The notes beneath the pieces were generated by a model. It saw only the letters and a list, made by a program, of their open reading frames with translations, did no database searches and had not been told where the DNA came from. A DNA stretch of 64,000 bases from Symsagittifera roscoffensis (Eukaryota; Xenacoelomorpha; Acoela; Convolutidae), in the NCBI RefSeq assembly GCF_963678635.1, contig NC_087067.1, forward strand, positions 7,423,716 through 7,487,715, written 5' to 3'. A program made the position numbers and the translations under genes. The stretch's first letter is position 1, and the number at the start of each line of letters is the position of its first letter. Positions 42,340 through 53,036 of this stretch are shown piece by piece.

Positions 42340-43505
42340 TTGTTGAAAAAACTCTTGATATACCAATCACAATCCAGAGGGGGAGGAAGCTTGGATACGC
42401 ACTGCCCGTGAAAACTAGATATGAAATGACTGTAAATGAGAAAGTAAATGAAGTTCTTGACTGCCCGAATCGCAGGGTTAAAGTTTGTATCTTGAGACGA
42501 CTGAAGAAATTAAAATGTTCATCAGATCTTGTAAAGTCACTTGAGTTAGAGACAGATGATGGACTATCGAGCTGTTCGAAATTTCCAGAAAGACCCACGC
42601 TAGAGGAAATGGAAATGGATAAACCAGTTTTACCAGAGATTGAACATTTAAGGGGGAAGGTAACATACCAACAGCTCGAAGCCATCATGGACGTTCTAGA
42701 TAAGAATCAGGATGCTTTTTTGAGACATAAGGTAGACATTGGATGCTGCAACGTTGTTGAACATGAAATAGAGCTAGAAGAATCGGCGGTGCCGCATAGG
42801 AAGGGGGCAAGGCGTATGACCCCAAACGAATCGGATGCTTGTAGAAAAGAGATAGAGACCCTACTAGAGTATGACATGATAGAACCATCCAAATCACCAT
42901 GGGCGTGTGGAGTAGTGATGGCTAAAAAGAAAAGAGACAAACTTGGGTTTTGTGGTGACTTTCGATATCTGAACTCCGTCACGGTGAATAATGCCTATCT
43001 CATACCTAGGATAGATGAAAGTCACTCAAAATTAGATGACGCAAAATTTTTCACAATTTTTGATCTAGGGTCGGCCTTTTGGCAGGTACCACTGAGGAAG
43101 CAAGACAGGGACAAGACGGGTTTTGCAAGCGAACTGGGATTGTTTCAGTGGAAGAGGATGCCCTTTGGCCTCTGCAATGCGACAGCCACCTTCCAACGAC
43201 TAATGGCACAAGCGCTGACAAGCATAATAAAGATATATGGCAATTTAGTAATGTGCTACGTAGATGACATGGTGATTGCAACACCTATACTGGATGACCA
43301 CATGGAACGAATGGAAGAGGTATTTACTTGTATGAAGAGAGCAGGACAAAAATGCAAGCCATCGAAGTGTGAGTTTATCAGGGACCCGATTAAATACCTG
43401 AGAAGAATGGTAGACAAACATGGTATTAGACCAGACCCAGATGCGGTAGAGGCAGTACTGACTTGGAAATCGCCAAAAACAGAACACCAGTTGATGAGCT
43501 TCTAG
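42340..43505 (+). pseudogene. Ty3/gypsy reverse transcriptase fragment
   Basis: Frame 42408-43505, 365 codons, with a preceding in-family piece (RGRKLGYALPVKTRYEM) in reach. RT landmarks are DKPVLPEIEHLRGK, VEHEIELEES, SPWACGVVMAKKK, FCGDFRYLNSVTV, YLIPRIDESH, FFTIFDLGSAFWQVPL, GLFQWKRMPFGLCNATATFQ, the active site VMCYVDDMVIATP, and CKPSKCEF. The catalytic Asp pair is present (YVDD). It is the same family as 14262-14859. TAG at 43503-43505 ends the frame, and the matching text continues after it (GFANYDREFIKGYAD). Confidence 0.9.
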
Positions 43506-43890
43506 GGTTTCGCAAACTACGACAGGGAGTTCATCAAGGGCTATGCGGACAAAGTATATCCAATGCAACAACTCATGAGGCATAAGGGTAAGAAGTTCAC
43601 TCGGAATCACGCAGCAGAGGAGTCATTTCAAAAAAAAAAACAGAGTTGTGCGAACCACCAGTTCTGGGGATGCCCACCGAAAAGGGAATGTACGTGCTGG
43701 ACACGGATGCATCGATGAAAGCGATCTCTGGAATACTCCACCAAGAACAGGAGTGGAACGGAAAGACAGTGTTGAGACCGATAGCTTACCGGAGCAAAGT
43801 CTTAAGTGATACAGAGATGAATACGGAGCATCCAAAGCGGAAATGTTTGCCGTAGTAGCCTTTGTAGAAAAATATAGGGCCTATATTTCT
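43506..43890 (+). pseudogene. RT connection and RNase H front half, plus strand
   Basis: Continuation of the RT: GFANYDREFIKGYADKVYP, then, in another phase, CEPPVLGMPTEKGMYVLDTD, ASMKAISGILHQEQEWNG, RPIAYRSKVLSDTEMN and finally EMFAVVAFVEKYRAY in a third phase. This is the front half of RNase H (Asp of LDTDAS, Glu of E-M-F-A-V). Similarity ends at VEKYRAY, the point where the minus-strand fragment at 42027 begins. Confidence 0.85.
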
Positions 43891-43924
43891 TTAACCTCAT
43901 TTGTGACTCAAGTAGGCGACTGTT

Positions 43925-44866
43925 TCATAGTGTTTTTATGGCGCTCCTGGGTGGGTCACCACTAATTTTTTTTGGGCTTATGAGTTTTTCAAGAGAGCAT
44001 CCAGTTTGGACTGTATGGCACAAGAACTTTAGGGCTTTTTTTTTGCCCATTGTATCCATTCTGGTATCTAGATTCCATAACTTCTCGTTCACGGTGTAAT
44101 ACCGTTTCTTCATTTCTTCCATATCCTTCTTGATATGTTTCTCTGGCTCTTTATCGGTAGCCTCTCTCTTGCCTGACATCTGCTGTAGCTTCTCTTCCGT
44201 CGCCCTTGCCAAGCTAAAGCAGTTATCTAGTTTCTCATTCTTGTTGTGTCGTATTTGCCTTTTTAGCTCTTGGCGGTCCTTCTCGCTGTAATTCAGTTTC
44301 TTGTCGATTTGCTCCAAATTAGCCATCAAGTCACCCAGCTCAAGTGAAATTGTTTTTCCTGGTTAGCCGTTGCTCCATGTGTTACCTGCTCTTCGTCTTG
44401 CTTGGTTTTTGCGATGTAATTGCGGAAACTGTTCCATTTCCCGGTCGTCTGCATTACTTCTTCTTTCTCTTTTAGTTTCATCCCGACCATCGCTGCAATC
44501 TTCTCTGTGAACGAGGTTCTTTTTGTTTGGGTATCGTCTTTTATCGTGTCCGCCGTGTTGCTTATTGTTTCGTCTACAATGTCATTTGATGAGAACTCAT
44601 TTGGTGAGATTTCGTCTACAATGTCAATCTGGTGTCTCAAGATCGGTTTCTCTAGCCGGAACTGTTGGTTCATCTATTGCTTTCTCCTTGGCCTTATGTT
44701 CTTTTACGCTTCTTCTATTGACCATGTTCACTGAAATACTCTTTCTCATTACTTTCGGATTTGATAGTGTTGCATTCCGTTGCGACGAGGTTTGATTTTG
44801 TTTTAGTCCTGTTGCTCTTCTTTCAACTATCGATACCCTATTTCGTTTCATGATATTTAAATACAT
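43925..44866 (-). pseudogene. Charged helical ORFs of unknown origin
   Basis: Three frames in different phases: 44624-44866, 44326-44673 and 43925-44329 (YSEKDRQELKRQIRHNKNEK, KKDMEEMKKRYYTVNEKLWN, probably coiled coil). Overlaps are short and phase-shifted, so they may be one broken gene. By position and strand they could be the gag-side ORFs of copy A or of another element, but there is no capsid or zinc-knuckle motif. Not recognised. Confidence 0.4.
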
Positions 44867-45009
44867 TTTTTTATTTACAATTTTAATATTTACAAGTCCT
44901 TTTTGTAAAATCCGATTGAAAATATAAAGAAATATTTCATAAAGTATTAAAAACTAAAATCAGTCGAACTAGTCTAAATCAGTTTTGAATCTAAATCAAT
45001 TTCAGTGCT

Positions 45010-45660
45010 TAGAACCCTTCGTTCTAGTTTTGGGATGCTTTAATACTTTCCCAGGATTTCTTGGTATTCTCTTAGGACCCTTCGCTCAAGTGTTGGGATA
45101 CTTCGATGGGGTCTTGGTATACTTTGGTGCGGTCCTAGTATCTTTCTGAACCCTCCTAGGACCCTTCGCTCAAGTGTTGGTATACTTCGTTTCTGTCCCA
45201 GGACTATTCTGAGCCCTCCTAGGACCCTTCGCTCAAGTGTTGGCTTACTTCGTTGCTGTCCCAAGACTTTTGTGAGCTCTCCCAGGACCATTCGCTCAAG
45301 TTTTGGGACACTTCGTTACTGTCCCAGAGCTTTTCTGAACCCTCCTAGCCCGACCCTTCGATCAAGTGTTGGGACACTTCGTACTGTCCCAGGACTTTTC
45401 TGAACCCTCCTAGGACACTTCGCTTTAAGTGTTGGGACACTTCGTACTGTCCCAGGACTTTTCCGAACCCTCCTAGCACACTTCGCTTTAAGTGTTGCGA
45501 CACTTCGTACTGTCCCAGGACTTTTCTGAACCCTCCTAGGAGACTTCGCTCGAGTGTCGGGACACTTTGTACTGTCCCAGGACTTTTTCTGATTCCTCCT
45601 GGGAGGCTTCGCTCAAATGTTCGGACAATCGGAAATCTAGTTCTTTTGTGTTGGGACACT
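45010..45660. repeat. Minisatellite, unit about 61-63 bp
   Basis: About ten head-to-tail units containing CCCTCCTAGGACMCTTCGCT, AAGTGTTGGGACACTTCG and TACTGTCCCAGGACTTTTCTG. The best-conserved units (45380-45560) are 63 bp, so the minus strand reads as a 21-residue repeat (SVLGGFRKVLGQYEVSQHLK). Whether it is ever translated is unknown. Confidence 0.9.
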
Positions 45661-46289
45661 TAGATCACTATCCCAAGACCACCGGCTAGACTCTTTGCAC
45701 TTCTTCCAACCTCGTAGCCCAAGTGTTTCTTCATCTGATTGATGAAATCCTCTGTACCTTGTGTCGAGTATTGGAATTTCCGATCACTATCCCAGTACAA
45801 CCTCTAGAGCTCTAGTACTAAAAAGTCACCAAAACCCAATCCTGTCAATCAAAATTTTACCTACTAAAAACTCTTTTTACATACTGAAATTACCTTCCCT
45901 TTATTAATCCGACGCAAGTCGAAACACGACTTAGTAGCAAGTGCCTTATGATCTCTGATTCATTAAAAGCCAATTATATTCGATCCGAAAACGTAAAAAT
46001 TTAACTGAAAAAATTGAAAAAATGTAGAAAAAACGGTGAGTACATCCAAAATTAATATGCGACCAAAGCATTCTTTTAGTAAACAAAAAATCTGGTACTA
46101 AAATTTCTGGTACTAGGGACACTATCTCTTGTGTTTTTCTGCCTCAAGCGGTCGGAGCCAATTCGGTTCACTTGCGACATGAGACTAAAACTTTTGTTAC
46201 AGCATAAAGGCCACTACCAAAATACCCCACCCCCCGCTCTAGAAAATAAGAACGCCCCCATACTCAGGTCTCAAAATACCTAAAATACG
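45661..46289. other. Non-coding
   Basis: AT-rich with short poly-C runs (46232-46240). One degenerate trace of the minisatellite wording (ACTATCCCAG) persists to about 45805. No gene seen. Confidence 0.5.
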
Positions 46290-46900
46290 CAAACGCCGTT
46301 AAAAACAGGGCCGGAACCTTACGTAAAGTTACTTTTTTTAGACAGTGGACCTTTGATCCATTTCAGATGGATCAACTAAGAATTCTCCCTAACTCAACAT
46401 AACAAAATAAAACACACTCAAGAAAATTAAATTAGGTACTCACAAACCGACACGACCTCTAGAATTGAGTAACTAAACTATAAAGCAACTCTAGAATTGA
46501 TTGGGTGATTAAGTTTAACTCGAGAAGTTTGTAATGAGTAAGTTTCAGCTGAAGAAATAAGTTTTAGGTCTGGACCATTGGGCAACTTCGGTTGTCCACC
46601 TTTCCACCGTAGGTTCACTCTGGTCCACTTTTATTTGTTTTCTTTCCACTCGCGATTACTTTCTGTCTTCTGCCAAGATAAGACAGCTCTACTCTCGTTC
46701 GAATTATGTATTGGAAATTGCAAATAGCAATTTACCGCTTCTAATTTTGACTACTTTCCAGCAATTTTAGTTCGAATCTTCTGATTTTTTTTCTGATATT
46801 TTCAGTTGTCGCGAGAAACTTGAGCATGACATGCTCAATTCGAATTTTTGAAAAATTGAATTTCACCCCAAAATCAAGACTAAACGCTTTCTCAAGGTCA
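46290..46900 (-). repeat. Possible diverged LTR of the large family
   Basis: Scattered matches in LTR order: AAAACAGGGC near 46303, CAGTGGACCTTTGATCCATTTC and AGATGGATCAAC near 46337-46376 (parts only), AATTCGAATTTTTGAAAAATTG-type text near 46836-46860. The ends cannot be placed. It could be the 5' LTR of copy A, which would then span about 21 kb. Confidence 0.35.
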
Positions 46901-47295
46901 AACTTCCAAATAGGAACGTCCAGATACTTTTAGCCTAATTGTTGTGATAAATTTACAAATAGATTTGTTATATTTAATGTTTGTGCCTGTTTGTGGAGCG
47001 CCCTCTGATGGATTTTAGAGACAGTTCTGTCAAGTGGCTTTCTGTGAGGAGGTGGGAAACTGGAACTGGCTTGAAAAGTCTGGTGGTGCACCGCTGGACC
47101 TACTGAGCTCGGGAGGGATTGTTCCTTGTTTTTGATTTTTATAATTCGATTTTAAAATTTAAATTAATTTAATTGTCTTTTTTTTTCTGATTGTCAAAAT
47201 TTCTACTAACCGCTTATCATGGGTTAGTTTAGTCCCCTAAAGTCCAGTCAAAATCCTTTTTTTACCTTTTTGCTGCGTCAAGATGAGGAAAAAAA
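46901..47295. other. Non-coding, possibly 5' leader of the RT pseudogene
   Basis: No ORF. A GC-richer stretch at 46985-47125 (GGAGCGCCCTCTGATGG...GAGCTCGGGAGGG) precedes the RT pseudogene and might be its untranslated start. Confidence 0.4.
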
Positions 47296-50104
47296 CAAGA
47301 AAGAGTGTACAAGCAAAGTTTGCTTAAAACCTTCAGGACTGATGAATTGGATTAGAAGTGATTGTTGTTCTAGTTGGTATCATATCAGTTATGTAAATAT
47401 TTCTCTTAGCAACTCTAAGAAAACCCAATAGTTTCAATGTCCGTTATGCGTTGATGTAAAATCTGTTAATAAAGCAACAATAGGTAATGATTTATTGCTA
47501 GAAGATTTTGTTAGTACGGCCATCTCAAATGTCCGAGTACTCAAGAGAGTACCAAAAGAATCGCGTGTTCCCTTGGCGGAAAGTGTTTCGGACAAAATAT
47601 ATGACATCGTCTACAATGAAGAAGATGTTGCAAAATGGCTAATTTTGTTAACGTCGTTCTTTTTTTGGAGCAACAGAAAAGAATTGGACGCAAACAGACC
47701 ACAAGCATGAGCTCTTTGATAAATAAAAAAATTCGAGCAAATGACGTGTCACTTCCAAAACCCCATCCCCAAGTTTCAAGCCCGCCTCTGAGTGACCTCG
47801 AGCAGAGAATAGAGCTAATAAGTAGTAAGCTCGATGAAGGAAATGTAAAGGGATGAATAATACTTGCTGCTTCGGATGACAAAATTGCTCCTTTTTCAAC
47901 TGATAACTATCAAAAATTGTTGTCGAAGCAACCTCAGCGAGCCAAATTTGCAGCTACAAATCCAGAAAATTTGAAAAGTGTTTTCGTAATCGATTTTGAC
48001 TTACACAAAGCAATAAGGTCCTTTCCGAACGGATCAGCAGCAAGTCCTGATAAAATAGTTCCTCAAAATTTTAAAGAACTTTTTAGTAAATCGAATGGCA
48101 GTGCAGGACTTGATTTTCTGAAATCGCTTATGAAGCTGATAAACCTCATTGGAGATGGTAAAATACCCGATACCCTAAAGTCTTTCTTTTTTGGCGCAAA
48201 GCTTATCGCCCTCATAAAGATAGACGGAGTGTTGAGACCGATTGCCATAGGCAACACGCAGAGACGTATCGCGTCTAAATGCGCTAAAAGCAAGGCCCGC
48301 TCCGAGTGACAAAATTTTTGCGGAAACGTACAGGTAGGATGCTGTACCAAACGAGGAGCAGAAATAGCTGCACACTCGTTTCGAAACCTAATTGAACGCG
48401 ACGACAATCCAAAATGCACTGTTCTTTTAAAACTAGATTTTAAGAATGCCTTTAACTCTCTAAATTGAGAAACAATGACGAATCATGTTTATTCAAATCG
48501 CCCCGAATTGTATAATTACACCCATTGCGCATATAGTAAACCTAGTTACCTTTTTTACGGAAGCTCTGTCATAATGTCAGAAGACGGAACTCAGCAAGGT
48601 GATCCTGAAGCCCAACCCCTTTTTGCGGATACAATTCAGACACTAGTCAAACAGTTGAAGTCGAAAATCAACATCTGGTATTTAGATGATGGAAATTTAG
48701 CCGACGACTATAAGGTAGTTCTCCGGGACCTTAAAAATTTTCTGAAATCGGAACAAATTTACGGCCTGAGCTTGAACACTGAGAAGTGCGAACTTTGTTT
48801 TTTGAGACCGACTACGAGTACACAATATAATTCAATTTTACAACAATTTCGAAAAATGTGCCCCAAAATAAACATAAAAACAAAAGAAGAACTCCTCATT
48901 TTAGGATCTCCAATCGGCGAAATTTACCGAAAAGAATTGCTGGACGAAAAAATTAAGGAGCTTGAAAAAATATCGGATGTCATTGACAAACTAGACGTCC
49001 ATTATGGTTTTTACCTCCTGAAGAATTGCTTTAGCATGCCAAAATTCCTATATTTTTTGCGTACGAGCCCTTGTTTTTTTCAAAATGAATATTTGGAACG
49101 CTACGACAAATTACTAAGAAATTCGCTATGCAAAGTCACTAACGTGAAATTGGATGATAACCAGTTTCTACAAGCAGTTCTCCCGGCAGCCAAAGGTCTA
49201 CTCGCTTTACCCACTTTCTTAGCTTCAGCAGAAGGAGCAAAAGATGCCTTGAGCGAAATCTTTGGTTTAGAGCATGTGGATGGAACCTATGATGATGAGC
49301 TTAAACGGTTGTTCGAATTCGGAAAAATTGAAATGGCTCCGGAAAATGGAATCCAAAAAAAAATGGACGGAGCCAATTTTGGACATTGAAATTGCAGACT
49401 TATTTTTACGACTCGAAACAATGGACGTAAAAAAATTCAACGCATTCCATGATATATTTGGCTCCCAATAGTTGATCGTCATCCCGTGCAAAATTTTAAG
49501 GTTTAAAATGTCGATCCAACAACTCAGAATTGCGATAGGACTTCGATTAGGCCTCAAAAATTTGCGAACGGCATAAATGCGTGTGCGGAAAAGACGTTAC
49601 CGAGGATGGTTGGCATGGTTTTTCTTGCCTCAAAAGTGCAGGGAGACTCTCTAGGCATTCAAACCTGAATGCCCTTATAAAGCGGAGTTTATCTTCTACT
49701 CACCATCCGTCTCTTTTAGAACCACGACACCTCTACAGGACCGACCAGACGGTTTGACGTTCATTCCATGGGCTGTTGGTAAGCAGCTCTTGTGGGATGC
49801 AACAGTAGTAGACGCCTTAGCTCCTTGTAGGATTAATGCTGGGTCTGTTTGTAACCCTGGTACAGCTGAAGCGGAAGAGCGAAAAAATGACAAGTATTAA
49901 GATCTTGTAGATGATGGATATCTTTTTCAACCGCTAACTTTTGAGATTCAGAGCGCGGCCGGCCCCAGCTTAGAATTTATTGTTGAGCAAGCCTTGTAAG
50001 AACCTAAGCATATGCACTGAGGAACCCATATGCGCTTTTTAAAACAGAAAATCTCCCTGGCAATACAGATTGCGAACGCCGCTTGCGTACTCGGAACAAT
50101 AAAT
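47296..50104 (+). pseudogene. Non-LTR-like reverse transcriptase ORF: PHD finger, RT, nuclease-like domain
   Basis: Recoverable in order: a PHD-like zinc finger (ECTSKVC, WIRSDCCSSWYHISYVNI, FQCPLC; two ligands lost); a linker (RVPKESRVPLAESVSDKI); RT with DGVLRPIAIGNTQRRIASKC, LLKLDFKNAFNSLN, EDGTQQGDPEAQPLFADTI, the active site INIWYLDDGN, LSLNTEKCEL and LGSPIGE; a CCHC-like patch (CVCGKD, WHGFSCLKSAGRLSRHSNLN); and a PD-(D/E)xK-like nuclease motif DRPDGLTFIPW with LLWDATVVDALA. Three TGA stops in one phase (47854, 48307, 48466) and frameshifts, one in a run of nine A near 49357, mark it as dead. The family is widespread in invertebrate genomes; I cannot name its clade. Confidence 0.85.
48475..49389 (+). 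pseudogene. Longest open part of the RT pseudogene (palm, thumb)
   Basis: 304 codons of the ORF above, from after the second TGA to the shift in the A-run. Holds the QGDP motif, the YLDD active site, the L-N-x-x-K-C block and the thumb (FYLLKNCFSMPKFLYFLRTS, QFLQAVLPAAKGLLALP). Confidence 0.85.
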
Positions 50105-50154
50105 GACAAAATTACTTTCGACGAAATTTTTTATTTCGAACACTTTTATATTAT

Positions 50155-51072
50155 TGTAACATTCGCCCGGAAGATACATATCGACGGAAAATAAAACTAA
50201 GTCCTAAGACGACTGGCTAACGTCTAAACAGAGCTTTATATGCTTTTCACCGTCTCTACCAAGCCAGTACTTTCGGTGGTCTTTTCTAACATCGGGTCGA
50301 CAAAAAACGTTGCTGCTTTCGGCTTCGGTCAAAACACTCAAATTAACTTAATTACATGTAGAAATAGTGAGCTCATGGCTGGGTCTCAGTATCCCCAGAC
50401 CACGAGGTCACTCCTAAAAACAGGGCTACTATTACTTATTGAATTATTATTGTTTTTGTTCAGTGGATAAAAATCATCATCTCCATCGAAGATGGATCAA
50501 CCCTTTCCCCCAACTCCTAGCTTCTCATCCTTATTAAAATGAATCCAGTTGTTGATTCAATCCAATTCAGGACATGAAAGGAAGCTAAAAGTTCATATAA
50601 AATGATAAAAGTTTCAGTCCCGAAACCCCTCCGGATTCTCGAATCCACTGAATCAAGCACGTTAAACTTGATTCCTCCGTAACCTGTCTTCCACCCTTCA
50701 CCGTTGTTCGCAACGGCCTTGCAACTATTGAAGCGACACAATAGTTGCAACTCGGAGCGTTCTCTGTTAACTCCGTGATTCGTTGTCGTTTCTTAATCAC
50801 AATTTCCGTTGTTCTCGCAATCGCAACTAATGTTGTTCTCTTGCTTTTTAGCTCTTCTGCCAAAATGGTCGTTTCTGACGTTTCTCAGAAATGTTACGTC
50901 ATCACTTCGAAAACTTAAAATATCAAAATACCAGAATATCTTGACCTTCACCGTTCTACTAATCATCCGAATAACGTCGTTAATCCTTCAAAATCACTAA
51001 CTCGGAAGGTCCGCTGCTAAAAATTCCTAAACTGCAGAGATTGCATTTTGTCCATTCTGGTCGAATGTCACA
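50155..51072 (-). repeat. 3' LTR of copy B
   Basis: 918 bp, TGTAACATTCGCCCGG to CGAATGTCACA. The ends form an 11-bp inverted repeat (TGTRACATTCG) and have TG...CA. It adjoins the polypurine tract on the right and sits 50 bp after the last readable codon of the RT pseudogene. Related units lie at 21042-21735 and 21770-22653. A block conserved in all three is GCTGGGTCTCAGTATCCCCA near 50375. Confidence 0.88.
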
Positions 51073-51084
51073 TACTCCCCGGAC
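51073..51084 (-). promoter_or_regulatory. 3' polypurine tract of copy B
   Basis: The minus strand reads GTCCGGGGAGTA immediately before the LTR's TGTGACATTCG. The first 11 bases recur at 38844-38854 and within 61825-61845. Confidence 0.75.
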
Positions 51085-51893
51085 AGTCCGGTCAATGTCC
51101 TCATTGAATCACGCAACGTTCGTAAAATAGATACAGTGTCATCGAACAGAATTTACAACATGCACGAAATTACTTTTATCCACGTCACATCGACTCACTG
51201 CAGAATATAAATGGCATCATACCACATCACTATAGCCTTCAAATTCTTCCATTAACCTGCACAATGAGGATATGACCTAAGATAAAACATATTTTCTGAC
51301 TTCCAATGTCAATGTCCCGATTAAAACTTTTTCTCTTAGATTTAAAAGGTGTTGGTTTGCAGGACAGTCCTGCCAACCAACAAGCTAAAATTATCCTACT
51401 ATAATTTTTCCCTTCGGAAATCTTGATTGTTATTGTCCTGAATATTAAAACTAAGAAACTCTGTGGTTAGAAAGAACAATGAAACAATCTCCCTCTTCGA
51501 GAGATTACCCAAGCCTTCCATGTCACCACAAAGTGATCAGTTCTCCTAGCTAATTAAAAACAGTCATGTAGGCTGGAATATTTAAATATACTCCTTTACT
51601 TAAGCCTTTCTAAATAAATAGTAAGTAAGTGTCTCTAAAGCCACTCAACTAAAATCAAAATGCAAATTTATAAATGCAACAATTTCAAAACTCAACTAAA
51701 TGTTTCAGTTTTCAATTACAACTTGGTTGCTTGGCTTCTCACTTGAGTTTTTTCACACACATAAAACAATTCTGAGTTTTGACTTTCTCTTCATCACTCC
51801 TTTGTTTTCTTCTTTTTTCGTCGTTTAGAAGTTCTAAAACTTCTAAATTCTTCTAATTTCATCTCTTTTTGCATCTTGTTATTCGGTCATTCG
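51085..51893 (-). other. 3' non-coding region of copy B
   Basis: Collinear with 22666-23488. Contains conserved palindromes GCAGGACAGTCCTGC (51359-51373), a CTCTTCGAGAGATT hairpin (about 51492-51508) and TCACCACAAAGTGA (about 51525-51538). No ORF. Confidence 0.7.
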
Positions 51894-53033
51894 TCAATGT
51901 TCCATTTCTTCCTCCTGTGATACTGACTCTGCACTCTCAGTCTCCGTATCCTGCAACACGTCGTTAGCTATCCTGACGCTGTTGGAAGCCGTCCTCCAAC
52001 ACTTCTGCTCTTCTACCTTTTGTTTGCAACAAGGTAGGGGATCCACATTAGATTCTCTGTTCCTGCAGAAGCTGTTGTGGAGACACAACGTCACGTTTCT
52101 CTCCAAATCTTCCTTTAACATCTCTGCCTTCTCCTTTCCACTACGTTCACTCGTCCTGGAAATTCTTTTCACAGCGGTGGTCACTGCATTCCGATGAGTC
52201 ACGAGAGCTCGCTCGAAAGCTCCTGCTCCAATGTCCAGCTGATATTCACTGTACACCCTGCCGTGCTTCGACACATGCTTTTTCGCATATTCGTACAACC
52301 ATGCAATCATATTAGCTCTGAACCATGGCATCAATCGTTTTCTTGCCCATATCTTCTTCACTTCCATCGGAATGCTTAGAATTTTGCACATTGTCTCAAA
52401 AAGATCTAAATCTTTTAGACAATCTAATTTCCGCAACTGTTCTCTCGTCGGTGCCTCCTGTCTATTATTTTCTCTCACATGAGCCTCCAGCCATCGTATC
52501 GCCATCATAACTCCCACTATCACTATCGTTATGGGCTGTGATGAATCTAGTAAATCCATGGAGAGCAGCTCTCCAGAGTCCCAGATCAACATCAGATTAC
52601 TACGCTTGGGATACCACCAAGTCTGCAGCAAGCAGTGGCAGGGAAACTCGTCATGTGTCAACATGATGCTCCTCCAATTACGTTTTCCCGAAGCTTCCAG
52701 TAATGGTTCCACTTCCATCATCACTTCATCATTCTCATCTACTGCATTGTAATCTGTGACACTTGATCCTCTTTGTTTCTGTCTCTCAAAGTCACTGAAG
52801 TTCCCGCTCACATATCCCATGAACTTCTTTCCTAGTATTGATTCCAATTCTTCCTTGGTTCTCTCTGGAACTGCTGAGAACATCTTACATAGCAACTCGT
52901 AAGATTTCTCGGACATTCTCGCCAGTCTCACACACTTCGGCACTGAGAAGGCTTGATCCACGATCGTTCTCGTACTCTTTACGTCCACAGCCACGAAATG
53001 TACAGGGTATCTGCTCTTGCACAGTGGAGCCAA
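51894..53033 (-). CDS. ORF6: unknown protein, copy B
   Basis: 379 codons in the same phase as ORF5 and ORF4; the upstream TAA at 53037-53039 stands where copies A and C have a Ser codon (LVGS), so ORF5 and ORF6 are probably one gene in the ancestor. Landmarks: FSVPKCVRLARMSEKSYELL, FSDFERQKQRGSS, LTHDEFPCHCLLQTWWYP, RLMPWFRANMIAWLYEYAKK, LHNSFCRNRESNV, LPCCKQKVEEQKCW. A hydrophobic stretch (TIVIVGVMMAIRW) is not hydrophobic in copy A, so a membrane span is unlikely. No family recognised. Conserved in all three copies, so the protein mattered to the element. Confidence 0.72.
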   Translation of the reverse strand: MAPLCKSRYPVHFVAVDVKSTRTIVDQAFSVPKCVRLARMSEKSYELLCKMFSAVPERTKEELESILGKKFMGYVSGNFSDFERQKQRGSSVTDYNAVDENDEVMMEVEPLLEASGKRNWRSIMLTHDEFPCHCLLQTWWYPKRSNLMLIWDSGELLSMDLLDSSQPITIVIVGVMMAIRWLEAHVRENNRQEAPTREQLRKLDCLKDLDLFETMCKILSIPMEVKKIWARKRLMPWFRANMIAWLYEYAKKHVSKHGRVYSEYQLDIGAGAFERALVTHRNAVTTAVKRISRTSERSGKEKAEMLKEDLERNVTLCLHNSFCRNRESNVDPLPCCKQKVEEQKCWRTASNSVRIANDVLQDTETESAESVSQEEEMEH

Positions 53034-53036
53034 TGT

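Noticed and set aside
45010-45660. CRISPR-like array
   Set aside because: Units are contiguous and diverged, without unique spacers; this is a minisatellite in a eukaryotic context.
48307-48468. Reassigned stop codons (alternative genetic code)
   Set aside because: TGA interrupts the RT pseudogene, TAG and TAA interrupt the LTR elements, and the intact NDPK gene has no internal stops. Where comparison is possible the stops replace different amino acids, which fits decay.
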